64,000 nt of DNA from Limnomonas spitsbergensis. Lineage: Eukaryota; Chlorophyta; Chlorophyceae; Chlamydomonadales. A program made the position numbers and the translations under genes. The stretch spans positions 1,788,501 through 1,852,500 of the forward strand of contig JAYJMM010000100.1 of NCBI GenBank assembly GCA_037349105.1, read 5' to 3'. Under the pieces are notes generated by a model. The model ran no database searches. It was not told where the DNA came from and saw nothing but the letters and a program-made list of their open reading frames with translations. Shown here in pieces: positions 11,154-23,100 of the stretch. Each line of letters starts with the position of its first letter. The first letter of the stretch is position 1.

Positions 11154-13441
11154 TTACTCGATACTTCGTTCGCGGGTCGAAGGGGTGCGAAAGGACCTCG
11201 CCGATGATGCAGCCTGTCGCGGGGTGCGTTGAGTCCTTAGTGGAGGCAGTCAAAAAGATGCAGACACAAACGTACCGAACGCTGCATGGTGCTCGACTTG
11301 AACTTAGACAGCGCATGGCGAGGCTGAACCGGAATACGCTTCAAAAACGCCACGGGTGAAAGAAAGAAAGAAAGAAAACGCCTGAGCGTGGCTTGAGGAT
11401 CCAAGCATGGGACCACATGCACGCCCAGCTCCGAAACCTATCCGAACACGTGGTGGGCGCACCAACAAACGAATGAACTGTCACAAGCCCAGGTGGTCAC
11501 AAGCCCATAACACGGCGGAGGCATCTGCGAAGGCCGGTTCCCCACTTTCAGTCAGCTAGCATTATTCTATTCAAATTTTGCTTTAGGTGGAATCCCCGGA
11601 GGAACCGTAAGGTTCCGGAGGTTAAGGGATAAAATCAAAAGAGCCTTGTCATCTCCGTGCGTGCGTGCATGCACGACTGAAGAAATCCACACCCGAGAGT
11701 ACATGAACACCCGAAAAGGCCTCACACAAACGTAGCTTAAACAAACTAAGGGTCAAGGCTTGTAATCCGTTTACCTGACAATGCTCATCCATCAGCTGGC
11801 GTGCCCATCCAACAGCCACGCACGCCAGCTGGCGTTAGCTTAATTACATGACAGTATTTTATGACGGCTTAGCTGACGTGCCCATCCATCAGCCACGCAC
11901 GCCTCCTGGCGGTAGCAAATTTACATGACAGTTCAAAAGCCAGGGAAATTTGTGGAGGCTTCAGGAAAATGCGATAATGGTCTTTGGTTTAGGATGTGTT
12001 TGTCCTATTTGCCGTTTGTGTCGTGTTGAGAGGGCCTCTGGGTAGTTTGAGCCTTATGGTGACTAGTCTGCGACTTGTGTCTTTGCGGGTGGGGGGCAAT
12101 GCCTTCGGGTATCACATTGCCATGTTCCCTCTTAGTGTCTACGCTACTCTTTTTTCTGGCTTCTTGTCAGCTCTTGTCTCCTTCTGTTGGATGGGTGCCG
12201 TTTTTCGGTTTGGGTGGAAACGTTTGCCACCGCTGTGGGGTGGATTTATGGGGATAGAGTGTTCGAAGCTAGCGGGGTGCTGAGGTGGGTGGGGTAGCAG
12301 TTCCACCACTTTGCCCCCCCTATTTTTTACTGAATTCCCTGTATCAGGTTATAACCTAAAAGTTTTATTTATTGATGTATTCTTTGTCAAACTAACATAT
12401 AACTTAAGTTTCCTTAATCTTACTATTTTTTCCTTAATCTAGCTTTTTACGCATGAGTTTGTGTGGATGTGTTAGTGCTCGTTGGTCGTGAGCCTTTCCA
12501 GTTTCCCACTCATCTATTCTCGGCTGACGACGAAGGCCACATGCGCACCCGGGATTTTTAGGGCTGGACGGCCGGTGTCACACTTAGTTAAGTCCCAGCA
12601 AAATAAAATATAATGGGTTTTCCCGCATGTGACATGCACATGCAAATCAGGGGAGGGGGGTATCTCCCGCCCTTGCCCACGTCTCTTTCATTCTTCCCTC
12701 TTGTCTTACGATTCTTTTTATACATCTCCTTTAGAGGAGACAAAAAAAAACATGCCAAGAAAAATAAGTGGTGGGATTGAAAACTTTCCTTAACGACTAG
12801 ACGTAGGCCAAGAGTTCGGCCCTGACCGACGGCGACAATTTCTTCATTATATGCAACATCCGGAGCACGGCAGCTCGGTGCCTAGACGCGTAGTGAAAGC
12901 CAGAGCGGGTTTAAGAAGAAAATACACCAAAAGAAACCTGGATGACGGGCGACGATCCCCGGGGTTATTTCTACCAACCAGACCGCATGGTGCTCACTTA
13001 CGGAGCCGGACCTTTTTTAACAGGGCCCAGAGGCGTCGCGTCATTGGCATGCAAATTGCCTTACATGATGAGGATGGGTGGGAAGTTTGGCCACTGGTAG
13101 GGTCTCAAAAGGGGGCATGCATTGTTCCTGATGGGAGCACCGATAGCTAACGAGACAAGTGTTCAGGATCCCTCACTTTCCGCTTGATGTCCCTATTGAT
13201 GCCAGTATCTTCAGCCTGTCTTTGAGAATGTATCACGCAGAAACCTGGAAATCGTCCTGTATCCTTTCTGAGAATTTAGCCTTCCAGTTCAGAAGAACAG
13301 AAAAGCGAAGTCACCGCGCGCCCACCCTTCAACTCTCAGCGCTGCCACACACTCTCAGCACTGCCACATAAACCCTACTGCTCAACAATACGAACAATGA
13401 AATTAAAAAACGAGACTGCTGCTGCCGCTGCATGACGCTCG
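11154..13441. other. intergenic region between TyrRS 5' end and HISN3 3' end
   Basis: No exon was recognised except the possible but unproven TyrRS first exon near 11316. Contains a GAAA run at about 11357-11375, two copies of a CCATCAGCCACGCACGCC phrase near 11795 and 11888, an AT-richer stretch around 12300-12480, and a degenerate copy (about 12985-13048) of the dispersed GGCGCCC element. Confidence 0.5.
13061..13065 (-). terminator. candidate TGTAA polyadenylation signal of HISN3
   Basis: TTACA on the plus strand about 380 bp after the HISN3 stop; I see no closer TGTAA on the coding strand. Tentative. Confidence 0.3.
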
Positions 13442-16400
13442 TCAATTGCTTGGCACAAGCTGTTGCTGCTTGTTGTGCCACGCAACCACCTCCTCATACG
13501 CGAGCTTGCCGCCAAAGATGTCCAGCGCGCTCCCCACAGTAATGTCCACACGGCCACTGCCGGCCACACGCACACGCTCCAGGTCAGCCTAGGGAGAAGA
13601 GGGGGGGCGGAGGATAGTCAAGTCAAATGCGCCATTTCTCCACTACCGGCCACGCGTACACGCTCCAGGTCAGCCTAGGGTTTAGGGAGGGTTGAAGGAG
13701 GGTGGGAAGAAGGGGGAGACGGAGGATACTCAAGTGAGCCATGCAGGCCACGTGCACACGATCCATATCAGCATATGAGGGAGGGGAGGGGAGGAAGGTC
13801 AAGGGGAGCGGAGGAAAGTCAAGTGAGCAATTGAGCCACTGCCGACCACAGGCACACACTCCAGGTTTGCCTAGGGGGGAGAGGGAGGGGCGGAGAAAGA
13901 GTGGGGAGGTTAGTTGAGGAAATGAGCCATTTAGCCACCACCGGCCACATGCACAAGCTTAAGGTCAGCCTAAGAAGGAGAGGGTGGTGGTGGGGGGGGG
14001 GAGGAGGCGTCAGTGGAGGATCCCGTCCAGTGAGCCATCTGGCCACTGCCACACATCACATAACAGAAGCCTGCCAGCAAATCCTATCCTGGCGTCCTCC
14101 CACAAGCCTGCATCCTCCGGGTACCCATCCGGCCAGCACCTTCCCAGCAACTTCCTACCCTGGAGGCCACCTTCCAAGCAGCTTCCTGCCCTGGGGACCA
14201 CCTTCCCAGCAGCCCCCACCCTGGCCCCCGGCCTCACCAGCGTCCGCGCCCCGCCCGCGTAGGTCACTGGAAGGGGTGACCACCTTCCGAGCAGCTCCAC
14301 CAGCTTCTCATCAATGCCCAGCTGCATGCCCTGCCAAAAGAGAGGGCATGGAAGAGTGAGCGGTGTAACGGAGTGAGGGTTTCAGGAGGTCAGCGTGTCA
14401 GTGCATCAATGGAAGAGTTACTTTTATTGCCTCAGCCTTAAGCTAACTACTATACTTCTTATATAGCCTTGCACAATTTACATCGATTCCATAAGAATGG
14501 GCCATTCCGACACGTACTTCCGACATGGCCAGCATCTGCTACTGGACAGCAACTGGACTTCTAGACCAGTCCCTCCACTCCTTCCTCCTTCCACACACTT
14601 CTACATCCACCCCACGGAATAAAGATTTGTCAAAGCTACTCCCCCTGCACATACACCTGACCTCCACTCCCTCCTGCCTCCACACACCTCTACATCCACT
14701 TAATGAAACATGGACTCCTCACAGCTGCCTCCCCCAAACTGTCCCTCCCCTGACCTCACACCTGACCCTCCACACACCCCCCTCCTTCCACACACTTCTG
14801 CATCCACCCTCTGAATCAGGGAGTTGTCAAAGCTACTCCCCCACACACATACACACAAATGCACCTGACCCTCTCCCTCCCCTCACCACACACCTGTCCC
14901 TCCACTCCCCCCTCCCTCCACCCACCTTAACAACCACCACATGAATCACAAACTCATTCCAGCTAATTCTCCTAACCTGTCTCTCCCTCCCCTGACCAGG
15001 CACACACCTCCATCCCCCCCTCCCTCCACCAACCTCTACATCCACCCAATGAAACATGGACTCCTCACAGCTGCTTACCCCAACCTGGCCCTCTCCCTCC
15101 CTTGACAACACACCTGACCCTCCCCCCCCCCGTCTACCCACCTCTACCATCACCCCATAAAACATGGACTCATCACAGCTACCTCCCCCAACCTGTCCCT
15201 CTCCCTCCCCTTCCCACACATACATTCCTCTCCTCCACCCACCTCTACATCCACCCCATGAACCAGGAACTCATCACAGCTACCTCCCCTAACCTGTCTC
15301 TCTCCCCCCCCCTGACCACATACCTGTCCCTCCACTCGCCCCTACCACCAAACACCTCTACATCCACCCCATGAATCATGTGCTCCTCACAGCTACCTCC
15401 CCCAACCTGTCTCTCTCTCTCTCTCTCTCCCTCCCCTGACCAGGCACACACCTGCCCCTCCACCCCCCCCCTCCTCCACACACCTCTACATCCACCCCAT
15501 GAACCAGGAACTCATCACAGCTGTTTGCCAGCTGCGCAATGGAGGCCTCTGACAGGGACAGAGAGCTGAAGCGCTGCCACCGGTCCGTCACGACATAGTA
15601 GCTGACAAAGAAGGGGGGTGAGGGGGGGGGCTTTTATTAAATGGATGAATATATGGAAGCCTCTGACTGGGGCAGAGAGCTGAAGCGCTGCCACCAAGCT
15701 GCCTGGCTGGAGAACAGGGAGAGATAGGCAAACGTTCAGAACGTTTCACCGTTTCAGGCAGGAGCCAATAGCTCCCAATGGGAGGAGGTAGGGGAGGGGA
15801 GGGATGTGGGTAAAATACACCCACATTTTCGCATTTCCAATGACCATCCAATAGCTGACGATCGGGACAGGGGGACGGGGCACCTCCGATTAAACATGTG
15901 CAAGCTATAGAGTCCTCAGTCCATTAAGCGGCAAATAAAAAAGGGCAGCATGAACACTCGTGTTCACCGTTTCAGTCACCACCCAGTATCTGATGTGGCC
16001 ACAGCCTTGGCTTGATCCCTGGGCCTGCCCCCCCCCCTCCTTCGGCTGCACATGCCGGACAACCACACCCCTATCACCGGCCACTCAGCCGCCCTATACC
16101 ACCTAGCTTTCCCAGCCACCCACCCACCTCATTCACTCAAGACACCCCAGCCACCCCTGCCACCCACCCGCCATCCCACTGCCTGCAGCTGAGATCCAGC
16201 TGCACTTGCCGGACAACCACGCCCAGGCCACCAACCCCCCAAGTCACCCAGCCACCTGAGACACCCCAGCCACCCTATCTATCCCAGCCACCCTCTGTAT
16301 CCCAGCCACCCACCTGCCATCCCGCTGCCTGCAGCTGAGATCCAGCTACACTTGCCAGATAACCACGCCCAGGCCACCGAACCACCTTCCTTAGCCTGCC

Positions 16401-19400
16401 ACCCAAGCCACCCCATCCATCCCAGCCATCCCAGCCACCCTATCTATCCCAGCCACCCTATCTATCCCAGCCACCCCAGGCACCCACCTGCCATCCCGCT
16501 GCCTGCAGCTGAGGTCCAGCACTAGCCGCTGCTTGCCGACTAGCTTGACCTAAAAGGGTCATTCGAATTTTAGGGTTCAGATTTCAGGTTTCGGGTTTCG
16601 ATGATAGGTCCAGCACAAGCCGCAGTTTTACGACCAGCTCAACCTACTGGGCCCATTCGCGCTCCAGGGTTCAGGTTTCAGTGCTCAGGTCAGTGCACTG
16701 CAGCTGAGATCCAGCACCAGTGCCTGCTCGTTGACCACCTCCAAGGCGTGTTTTGGTTGGTGGTTTGGTTGGTGGTTTGGCGGGGAAAAACTAGGTTCAA
16801 GGTTAAGGGTGTGAGATCCAGAACCAGTCGCTGCCTGCAAACAAGCTTACCACCTCAAAGGCGACTTGGTTGGTGATTTGGTGACTTCATCAGGTACCCT
16901 CCCTCCCTCCCCCCTCCCCCCCCAGCCCCACCCCACCCAACAGCTGTGCCAGCCAGTCCCTCCCCACCCTTCACCCCACCCAAGAGCTGTGCCAGCCAGT
17001 CCCTCCTCACCCTTCACCCTACACCCACCCAACAGCTGTGCCAGCCAGTCCCTCCTCACCCTTCACCCTACACCCACCCAACAGCTGTGCCAGCCAGTCC
17101 CTCCCCACCCTTCACCCTACACCCCACCCAACAGCTGTGCCAGCCAGTCCCTCCTCACCCTTCACCCTACACCCACCCAACAGCTGTGCCAGCCAGTCCC
17201 TCCCCACCCTTCACCCTTCACCCCACCCAACAGCTGTGCCAGCCAGTCCCTCCCCACCCTCAACCCCACACCACACCTAAACGCTGTGCCAGCCAGTCCC
17301 TCCCCACCCTTCACCCTACACCCCACCCAACAGCTGTGCCAGTCAGTCCCTCCCCACCCTCAACCCCACACCACACCTAAACGCTGTGCCAGCTGGTCCC
17401 ACCCCCACTCTTCAACCTTACACCCCACCTAACAGATGTGCCAGCTAGTCCCACCCCACCCTTAAACCCTACACCCCACCTAACAGATGTGCCAGTCAGT
17501 CTCTCCCCACCGCTGTCCCTTAACCCCACCCAACAGCTGTGCCAGCCTTTCTTCATCCAGCCGGCCGTTCCTGAAGACGTATAATGTGACGATGACATGG
17601 ATTTTGCCCAGCTGGCACCAATTGCGCTAGCCAGTCCCTCACCACCCTTGACCCTCAACCCTCCTCACCCTTGACCCCAAACCCTACCCACCAGCTGCGC
17701 CAGCCTGTCCTCATCCAGCCGACCCTCCCTGAACACGTAAGATGTGACAATGACGTGGCTGGCGCCGGCGTCCAGGTAGGCCATGGCGTTGTCGCACGTC
17801 ACCCCGCCGCCCATGTGCAGGCCACCCGGATAGGCGCGCAGGGCGCCAAACGCCGTCTCCCTGTTCAGATTTTCCCAGGAATTCAGGTTTTCGTGGGCTT
17901 TGGGTTTTTTCATGTTTGCCTCTTGGTTCAGGGTGTGCCTTCGGTATGAAGAGTGTGAAGGATGTGGAGGGTAGGGAGAGTTGAAAGAAATGTGGGGTGT
18001 GAAGGAGCAGACGAGCCAAGCGGAAGGCCTCAATCCTGCGCCCGCTTGCCAGCCCCTTGATTTTGACACGTTCACACCTTTCAACACCATGCAGCATCCT
18101 GACCATTCCAGGCCCACCACGGTGGTTCAGGGTTCAACGCCCCAGAACCCTTGATTGCGCCATCTCCCAAGAACACGCCACACAGTTCACACATTTATTC
18201 CAGGCAAGGAAAGGCCAGGATGCCCCATAACACAGAATGTTTCAAAATATTTTATCAGAAGGGCGCATCATCAGGGCTTGCTGCTGATCTGCTCGTCAGG
18301 TCCTTCATCACTCTTCCCACTCTTTCCTCGCTCCCTACCTTTTCCTCCCTTCCAACCCGAAAACCTGTCAGCCTCACTAGCTATCGTCGTCTGACCCAAT
18401 AATTATCACGTGGTCGCCTGCTGTACGGTGTAGGGTTCAGAGTTGCAGGTCTTAAGGTTTTGGGGTTCCTACACCTCTACACCCTAGGTGTTACAGGCCT
18501 TGTTAGGGTCACCTTATCCCAGCATAAAAGCAAGGCCACCTACATCAGGGTGCATGTTACCAGTGTGAAGAGTAGCGCCCTTGAGCCTCTAGGTCCTGTA
18601 CGGGTCGTACATGCCAGCATCATCTCATCCCAGCATGATCACCTGGCCCCTCTTTTCAGGGTGCAGATCGCCAGGATTAGGAATATAACTGTATACCCTC
18701 TGATCCCTAGGTCTGCTGCGGGCCTCACTTGCTAGCGTCGTCCGATCCCAGCATGATCACGTGGCCGCCAGCCAGCCGGTCCCGCCGGTACATCTCCGCA
18801 AACCACGAAGATGGCTTGTCAGAAACAAAGTTAGTTTTCAGCCCCGCCTCGCCCGACGCCGCAGAGCTGCACGCACACCGCAGGGAAGGGAGGGTAGTTC
18901 ACATTATTGTTCACATTAAGTGTGCTCCGGCTGCAGTTTGATGACATAACGGCCTACAGAAGGCGGGTCTGGTGCAGCAGGGTGCCTGATGCTTGGACCT
19001 TTCGCTCGAGGCCGATTAAGTTTCGGTCCCCATCAGCCCAGTGGCCTGCGAAAGGTGGTTGGGTGCGCACGTACATGGTTCCTGGAGGAGAAGCATAAAC
19101 TCTTCATGGTACTGGTTTTGCAGTGCAGGTCTTCTGTGTTGCGCCAGGTAGCTGGTTGCTGAGACCTTCCATGCTGTGCAAATAAATCTGGACAAGCTTT
19201 CCTGCGCCGTGCTAAAACAGCTGACCAAGAATTGTATGCTGTGCTGTACCAGCTGGTCGACCTCTTTCATGTTGCGCCATCACAGCTGGCTGAGGAAAGA
19301 TGCGTTCAAAACGTGAATTCAGATGAAGCTGGTTGTTTTTGTGCTTCGGCCTGCATGGCTCTCCCCATGCTCTGTCATGCAAGCTGTGCAGTGAGCCGTG

Positions 19401-19885
19401 CATGAGGGTACCTCTTCTCGTCTGGCAAGTCCTTTAAAGTAGAGCCGACGATCTGCTTGACCTTGCCCTGCGTTCATGCATGCAATGGCAGGGTGCGGCG
19501 CCTTCAGGCTAGGACGGCCATGTGGCGATGCCGAAAAACATAGATGCCGGAGAGAGAGGACGTCGAACGTGCGGCAGCGTGCTTCAGAAAACAGAGATTG
19601 TTAACCTCAAGGATGCTGGAAATCAAGGATGCCGAGGAGAGATGACGCCACGTCGGTCGTGCGGCAGAGCGCAAGGGCAGATGCGGATCTTATGAACCCG
19701 TCGATTTGAATGATACTTCTGGCTGGAATGCGGACCTGATGGATATCGATGCACGGCCTGAACTTAATGGCGGACGGCGAGCTGGTGGATGCGCCTCCGG
19801 CTCCAGCCTGAGCACTCGGCACGATCGGTCGCGATTGGTGATGAAGGGCGCCAGCTGCCAAACGTTGTCCCTGTATTTTCATCAT
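13442..19885 (-). CDS. HISN3: phosphoribosylformimino-AICAR-ribotide isomerase (HisA/HISN3), 8 exons
   Basis: Histidine biosynthesis isomerase: Amadori rearrangement of ProFAR to PRFAR on a TIM barrel, plastid-located in plants. Exons: 19885-19736, 19467-19412, 18866-18729, 17860-17692, 16549-16488, 15601-15484, 14330-14238, 13588-13442; phases all agree, giving 310 aa, near the plant length. Residues 1-39 are a plausible transit peptide starting at tandem ATGs ([12 protein letters not shown]), followed by [21 protein letters not shown] with the N-terminal catalytic-type Asp of the barrel. Then come [76 protein letters not shown] and [14 protein letters not shown], in the eukaryotic (HIS6-type) order. 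The first donor is GTCCGC, a weak site; the rest are GTGNG-like or similar. Stop TGA at 13444-13442. Shares a short divergent interval with MKS1. Very secure call. Confidence 0.96.
13640..13975 (-). repeat. decoy copies of HISN3 exon 8 acceptor and start
   Basis: Four copies (about 13640-13682, 13743-13778, 13843-13878, 13930-13975) of the [12 protein letters not shown] coding start with its CCTAG acceptor, spaced about 100 bp, upstream of the true exon 8. Confidence 0.9.
14085..14237 (-). repeat. short repeats after HISN3 exon 7
   Basis: Repeated CCACCTTCCNAGCAGC and CTGGNGNCCACC words resembling an internal part of exon 7, just downstream of its donor. Partial and diverged. Confidence 0.5.
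14560..15483 (-). repeat. tandem copies of HISN3 exon 6 3' end and donor
   Basis: Seven or so copies, about 110-130 bp apart, of the [12 protein letters not shown] coding end and its GAGGTGTGTGG donor flank, e.g. around 14595, 14690, 14800, 15045, 15160, 15250 and 15370. The true exon end is at 15484. The copies make artefactual Ser/Thr/Pro-rich open frames on the plus strand. Confidence 0.88.
16030..16870 (-). repeat. copies of HISN3 exon 5 on both sides of the true exon
   Basis: Donor-side copies of the LDLSCRQ coding end occur at about 16180-16235 and 16323-16375, with a weaker one near 16045. Acceptor-side copies of KQRLVLDL occur at about 16605-16660, 16690-16745 and 16800-16865. Only 16549-16488 joins its neighbours in phase. 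Confidence 0.8.
16915..17690 (-). repeat. tandem copies of HISN3 exon 4 donor edge
   Basis: About a dozen 45-60-bp units built on the last bases of exon 4 (coding strand GCACAGCTGTTGGGTGGGG), ending on the real donor at 17691. Each unit keeps a CTG-GTGGGT-like donor. Confidence 0.88.
18370..18728 (-). repeat. copies of HISN3 exon 3 donor edge
   Basis: Copies of the [11 protein letters not shown] coding end and GTGAGG donor at about 18370-18415 and 18605-18665, and a weaker one near 18485-18535, ending on the real exon 3 at 18729. Confidence 0.75.
18920..19080 (+). repeat. dispersed CGGCCTAC / GGCCGNTNAAG repeat copy
   Basis: Shares GACATAACGGCCTACAGAAGG, GGTCTGGTGCAGCAGGG and TCGGTCCCCATCAGCCCAG phrases in order with 23705-23880 and, partly, 30555-30690. 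Lies in a HISN3 intron. SINE-like by size and dispersal; no polymerase III boxes were confirmed. Confidence 0.6.
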
Positions 19886-20112
19886 CGCAATCGATATTTA
19901 TATTCCGACCGAAGCAGCTGTCGCGTTGTCTGCCCTTAGGCTGTGCTTCCAGGGGCCAAGCGACCATTTATCCCCGATCGCCGTACAAGGCTGCCGTACG
20001 CGACGAGACGAGAACTTTTGAAAATTCCGGGCAGCTAAAACACGTCGAGCGTCCATGCGCGCTCCACGGGCAGATTTGTGATGCTTAAAAGCTGAATCTT
20101 TCAGAATTTCCT
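19886..20112. promoter_or_regulatory. head-to-head promoter interval of HISN3 and MKS1
   Basis: Only 227 bp separate the ATG of HISN3 (leftward) and the ATG of MKS1 (rightward), so this must hold both 5' UTRs and core promoters unless further 5' exons exist. The MKS1 frame has a TAA at 20086-20088 just upstream of its ATG, supporting that start. No TATA box is obvious. Confidence 0.7.
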
Positions 20113-23100
20113 ATGGAGGACATAAAGAACGTGCATTACGTCTCCAATGACCCCATAGCGAACCTCAAGGTCAAGATTACCCTGACGCGGATAAGCGCTA
20201 TCAGGCGCAAAGCCAAGTATGGAGAGCAGGTGATTATGCAGTTGGTAGCTACCAGTTAGGGCGGGACCTGCACCAGCACAACCTTTTAGGGCAGCGCATG
20301 CACTAGTACCTGCACATGCACCAGCACCAGCACATCCATTAAGTGTAGCGCCAGCACTTGCACGAGCATACGCACCATGCAAAATACCAGTACAATTACA
20401 AGTACCAGCACCAGCACATCCATTAAGTGTAGCGCCAGCACACACACCAGCACCTGCACGAGCATATGCGCCATGACATACACCAGCACCTGCATAAGCA
20501 CCAGCACGCCCAGCAAGGGTAGATTCAGCACAGGCACACGCACGTGCACCAGCACAAGCACCACCAGAACTAATTAGGTCAGCGCCAGTCACTAAGTAGC
20601 TGGTATCAACCAGTCAGTGCAGCACAAACACAAGCACAACAAGTTAGGGCAGCACCATCCCAGATTCCCATCAGCCCCAGTGCCTGATGGCAACTGCAGC
20701 TCCTCATCTACTGCCTCACCCCCCTTTCCCTGCAGTTTGCAAGTTTAACGAGGACGGGCCAAGAGTCAAAGCAGCAGCAAGCCCAGCAGGATCAGCAGCA
20801 TGCGCAGCAGGTGCTGAATAGCCAGGCCCATGCCGCGGCCATCGTATCTCTTGCGCAGCAGCAGACATCCCTGAACCAGCAGCAGCAGGGATTCGACGGA
20901 GGAAACATATCCAACCCGTCACGTCAGCCCAGCAGTGGCCTCCCCCCACCCGGCTCGCCCGGCCCGGCCAGGCAGCCATCGGGAGCAGAATCAGCAACAG
21001 CTGCGAGCCCGGCGCCCCCTGCCCCATACTTCACCTCAACAGCCACGCCGACAGCAGCCTCTCCCCGACAAGCCACCTCTGGTAATGCCAGAGACGGGCA
21101 TGCAACAGCGTCCAGCCCAAGAAATGCAGTGTCTCAAGAATCGCCCTTCGCTGCCGCCTTTGCTTCCTCAACGCCTGAAGCCGCCATCGCCGCCGCCGCC
21201 ACTGCTGCTGCTGGCCGGCTGCCCGCAGCCGGTGGGGCCCGACAGGGATCGCAGCTTCCAATCAGGACTGATGGCCATCCGAAGCGCTCATCCAGCTCTG
21301 GGAAGGGGCAGCCGATTGGGGAAGGTGCGTGTGTAAATGTTGATTTGTGTGCATGCACACAATACCTAGTCTGTAGTTTTCAGGGTTGGGGGCTGAGGGT
21401 CTCCCTCTTTCTTTTCACACCTCAACCCTCTATCAGTCTTCCGCCTCAAAGTAGGAGGCCCACCCATGCCCAACGCTGCCCATAGTTCCTCCAAATAGCA
21501 GGCTAAACATTGAAGACTTTGAGAAGTTGAGGGAGTTCGAATAGTTCTCTCACGTTTGTGCAATGCAGCTGATGAGGGGGGCGGGAGAGGCATGCCCGTG
21601 ATGCAGCAGAATGCGGCGTACCAGCCAGGGGCAGGCCCCCTTGTGGGTATGCAGCAGAACAACCAGCAGTACAACCAACAGTTTGGACAACAGAACAACC
21701 AGCAGTACAACCAGCAGTTTGAACAGCAGAACAACCAGCAATACAACCAGCAGTACAACCAGCAGTACAACCAGCAGTACGACCAGCAGTTCGACCAGCG
21801 GTACAACCAGCCGCCCCCATTGGATCAAGGCAGCTTCCCTGGCTTCAATCAGCAGCCGGGCGGGCCGCTGGGCGCTGGCTTGGCAGGCCCCGGTGCCTTG
21901 CCCTTGGCAGGCCCTGGTGCCCAGCCGCATCAGCAGGGGAGCCAGTGGCAGCAGCACCAGATGTGGCAGGCCCAGGTGGAGGCCAACACGCTGCAGCAGG
22001 AGCAGCAGCAGGTGGGGGAAGGATGCTGGGACGAGGGGGCGGGAGAGCCATGGCAAATCGAAGACGGTTATGCAGGACCAAAATATAAGTGGCGTTTGTT
22101 ACTGTACATTTGAATCAGGGCTTGAATAAATTACTCATTTATATGCTGCCCTTAGGACAAAAAGGCAAACAGTCTTGACCTCCGACTGGAAGCTGCCGTT
22201 GACCATGGATTGCTCATATTCCAGGGATGTATTATGCATCCCTCCCCCCCCCAAAACAACTTTGGAGGGCAAAGCACATACCGCATTCAAACAATGAATG
22301 TGTAGGTACGGGCTATGTCCATACCGTACTCCCATACTGGTAATTTAATCGCACCTCCAAGGCAAAGCCTTGGATTTTGTGCACTTTCCCCCCCCCACAC
22401 ATTTCTTCAATGCGTTTTTTCCAGGAGTACCAAATACGAAAATAAGCTCACGGATGGGCAGGCTGTGTTTAGAAAAACAATCGCCCTGCAAAGTCCTGAA
22501 AGAAATCAGCAGCATGCACTTGTTTTCCTTTTCAGTTTGTGTTCAGGGTTCCTTTCCGGTACGCTCTGCCTGACCTTCTCGGAACAATCTGTGGGTGGCT
22601 GTATTGACCTTGTAACAGGATTACAGGACTTTTGGTACCCCAAGCCCTGTGGGGTCGATATTCAGATTCCGGGTTACCAGGGTTGGCCTTTGCCCGGCCC
22701 TTTCGAAAAAGGCTGGGTGGGCGGTTGCGTTCACCTAATATAAGGAACAACTGCCCGTTACCCAAACCCCTGAGGTGTCAATTTCCAGATTCCGTGATCC
22801 CAGACTTGCACAGTACAAGTGCCTCCGCTTGACCTTGGCTCAGCCGCAACCCTCTTGTCAAGACGACAAATCTGGCGATTACAAAAAAACAATTCCCTCA
22901 CCGTCATTCCCCACAGGCACAGTGGGATCCGATGACCGGGCAGTGGGTGTCGATGGGACCCCTGGTCAGCCTGGCTTCGCAGCAGGGACAAGGACAGCAG
23001 CAGCAGCAGCCTCAGTATGCCATGACAGGTTACACGCTGCGGCCTGGTGAAGGGCAGCAGGCAGGGACGCCAGGAGACGCTTCTGCTGCGGCCGCTGCCG

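Noticed and set aside
16866..17432. 188-codon Pro/Ser/Thr-rich plus-strand frame resembling a cell-wall protein
   Set aside because: Antisense reading of the HISN3 exon 4 donor-edge repeats; hydroxyproline-like character is only composition.
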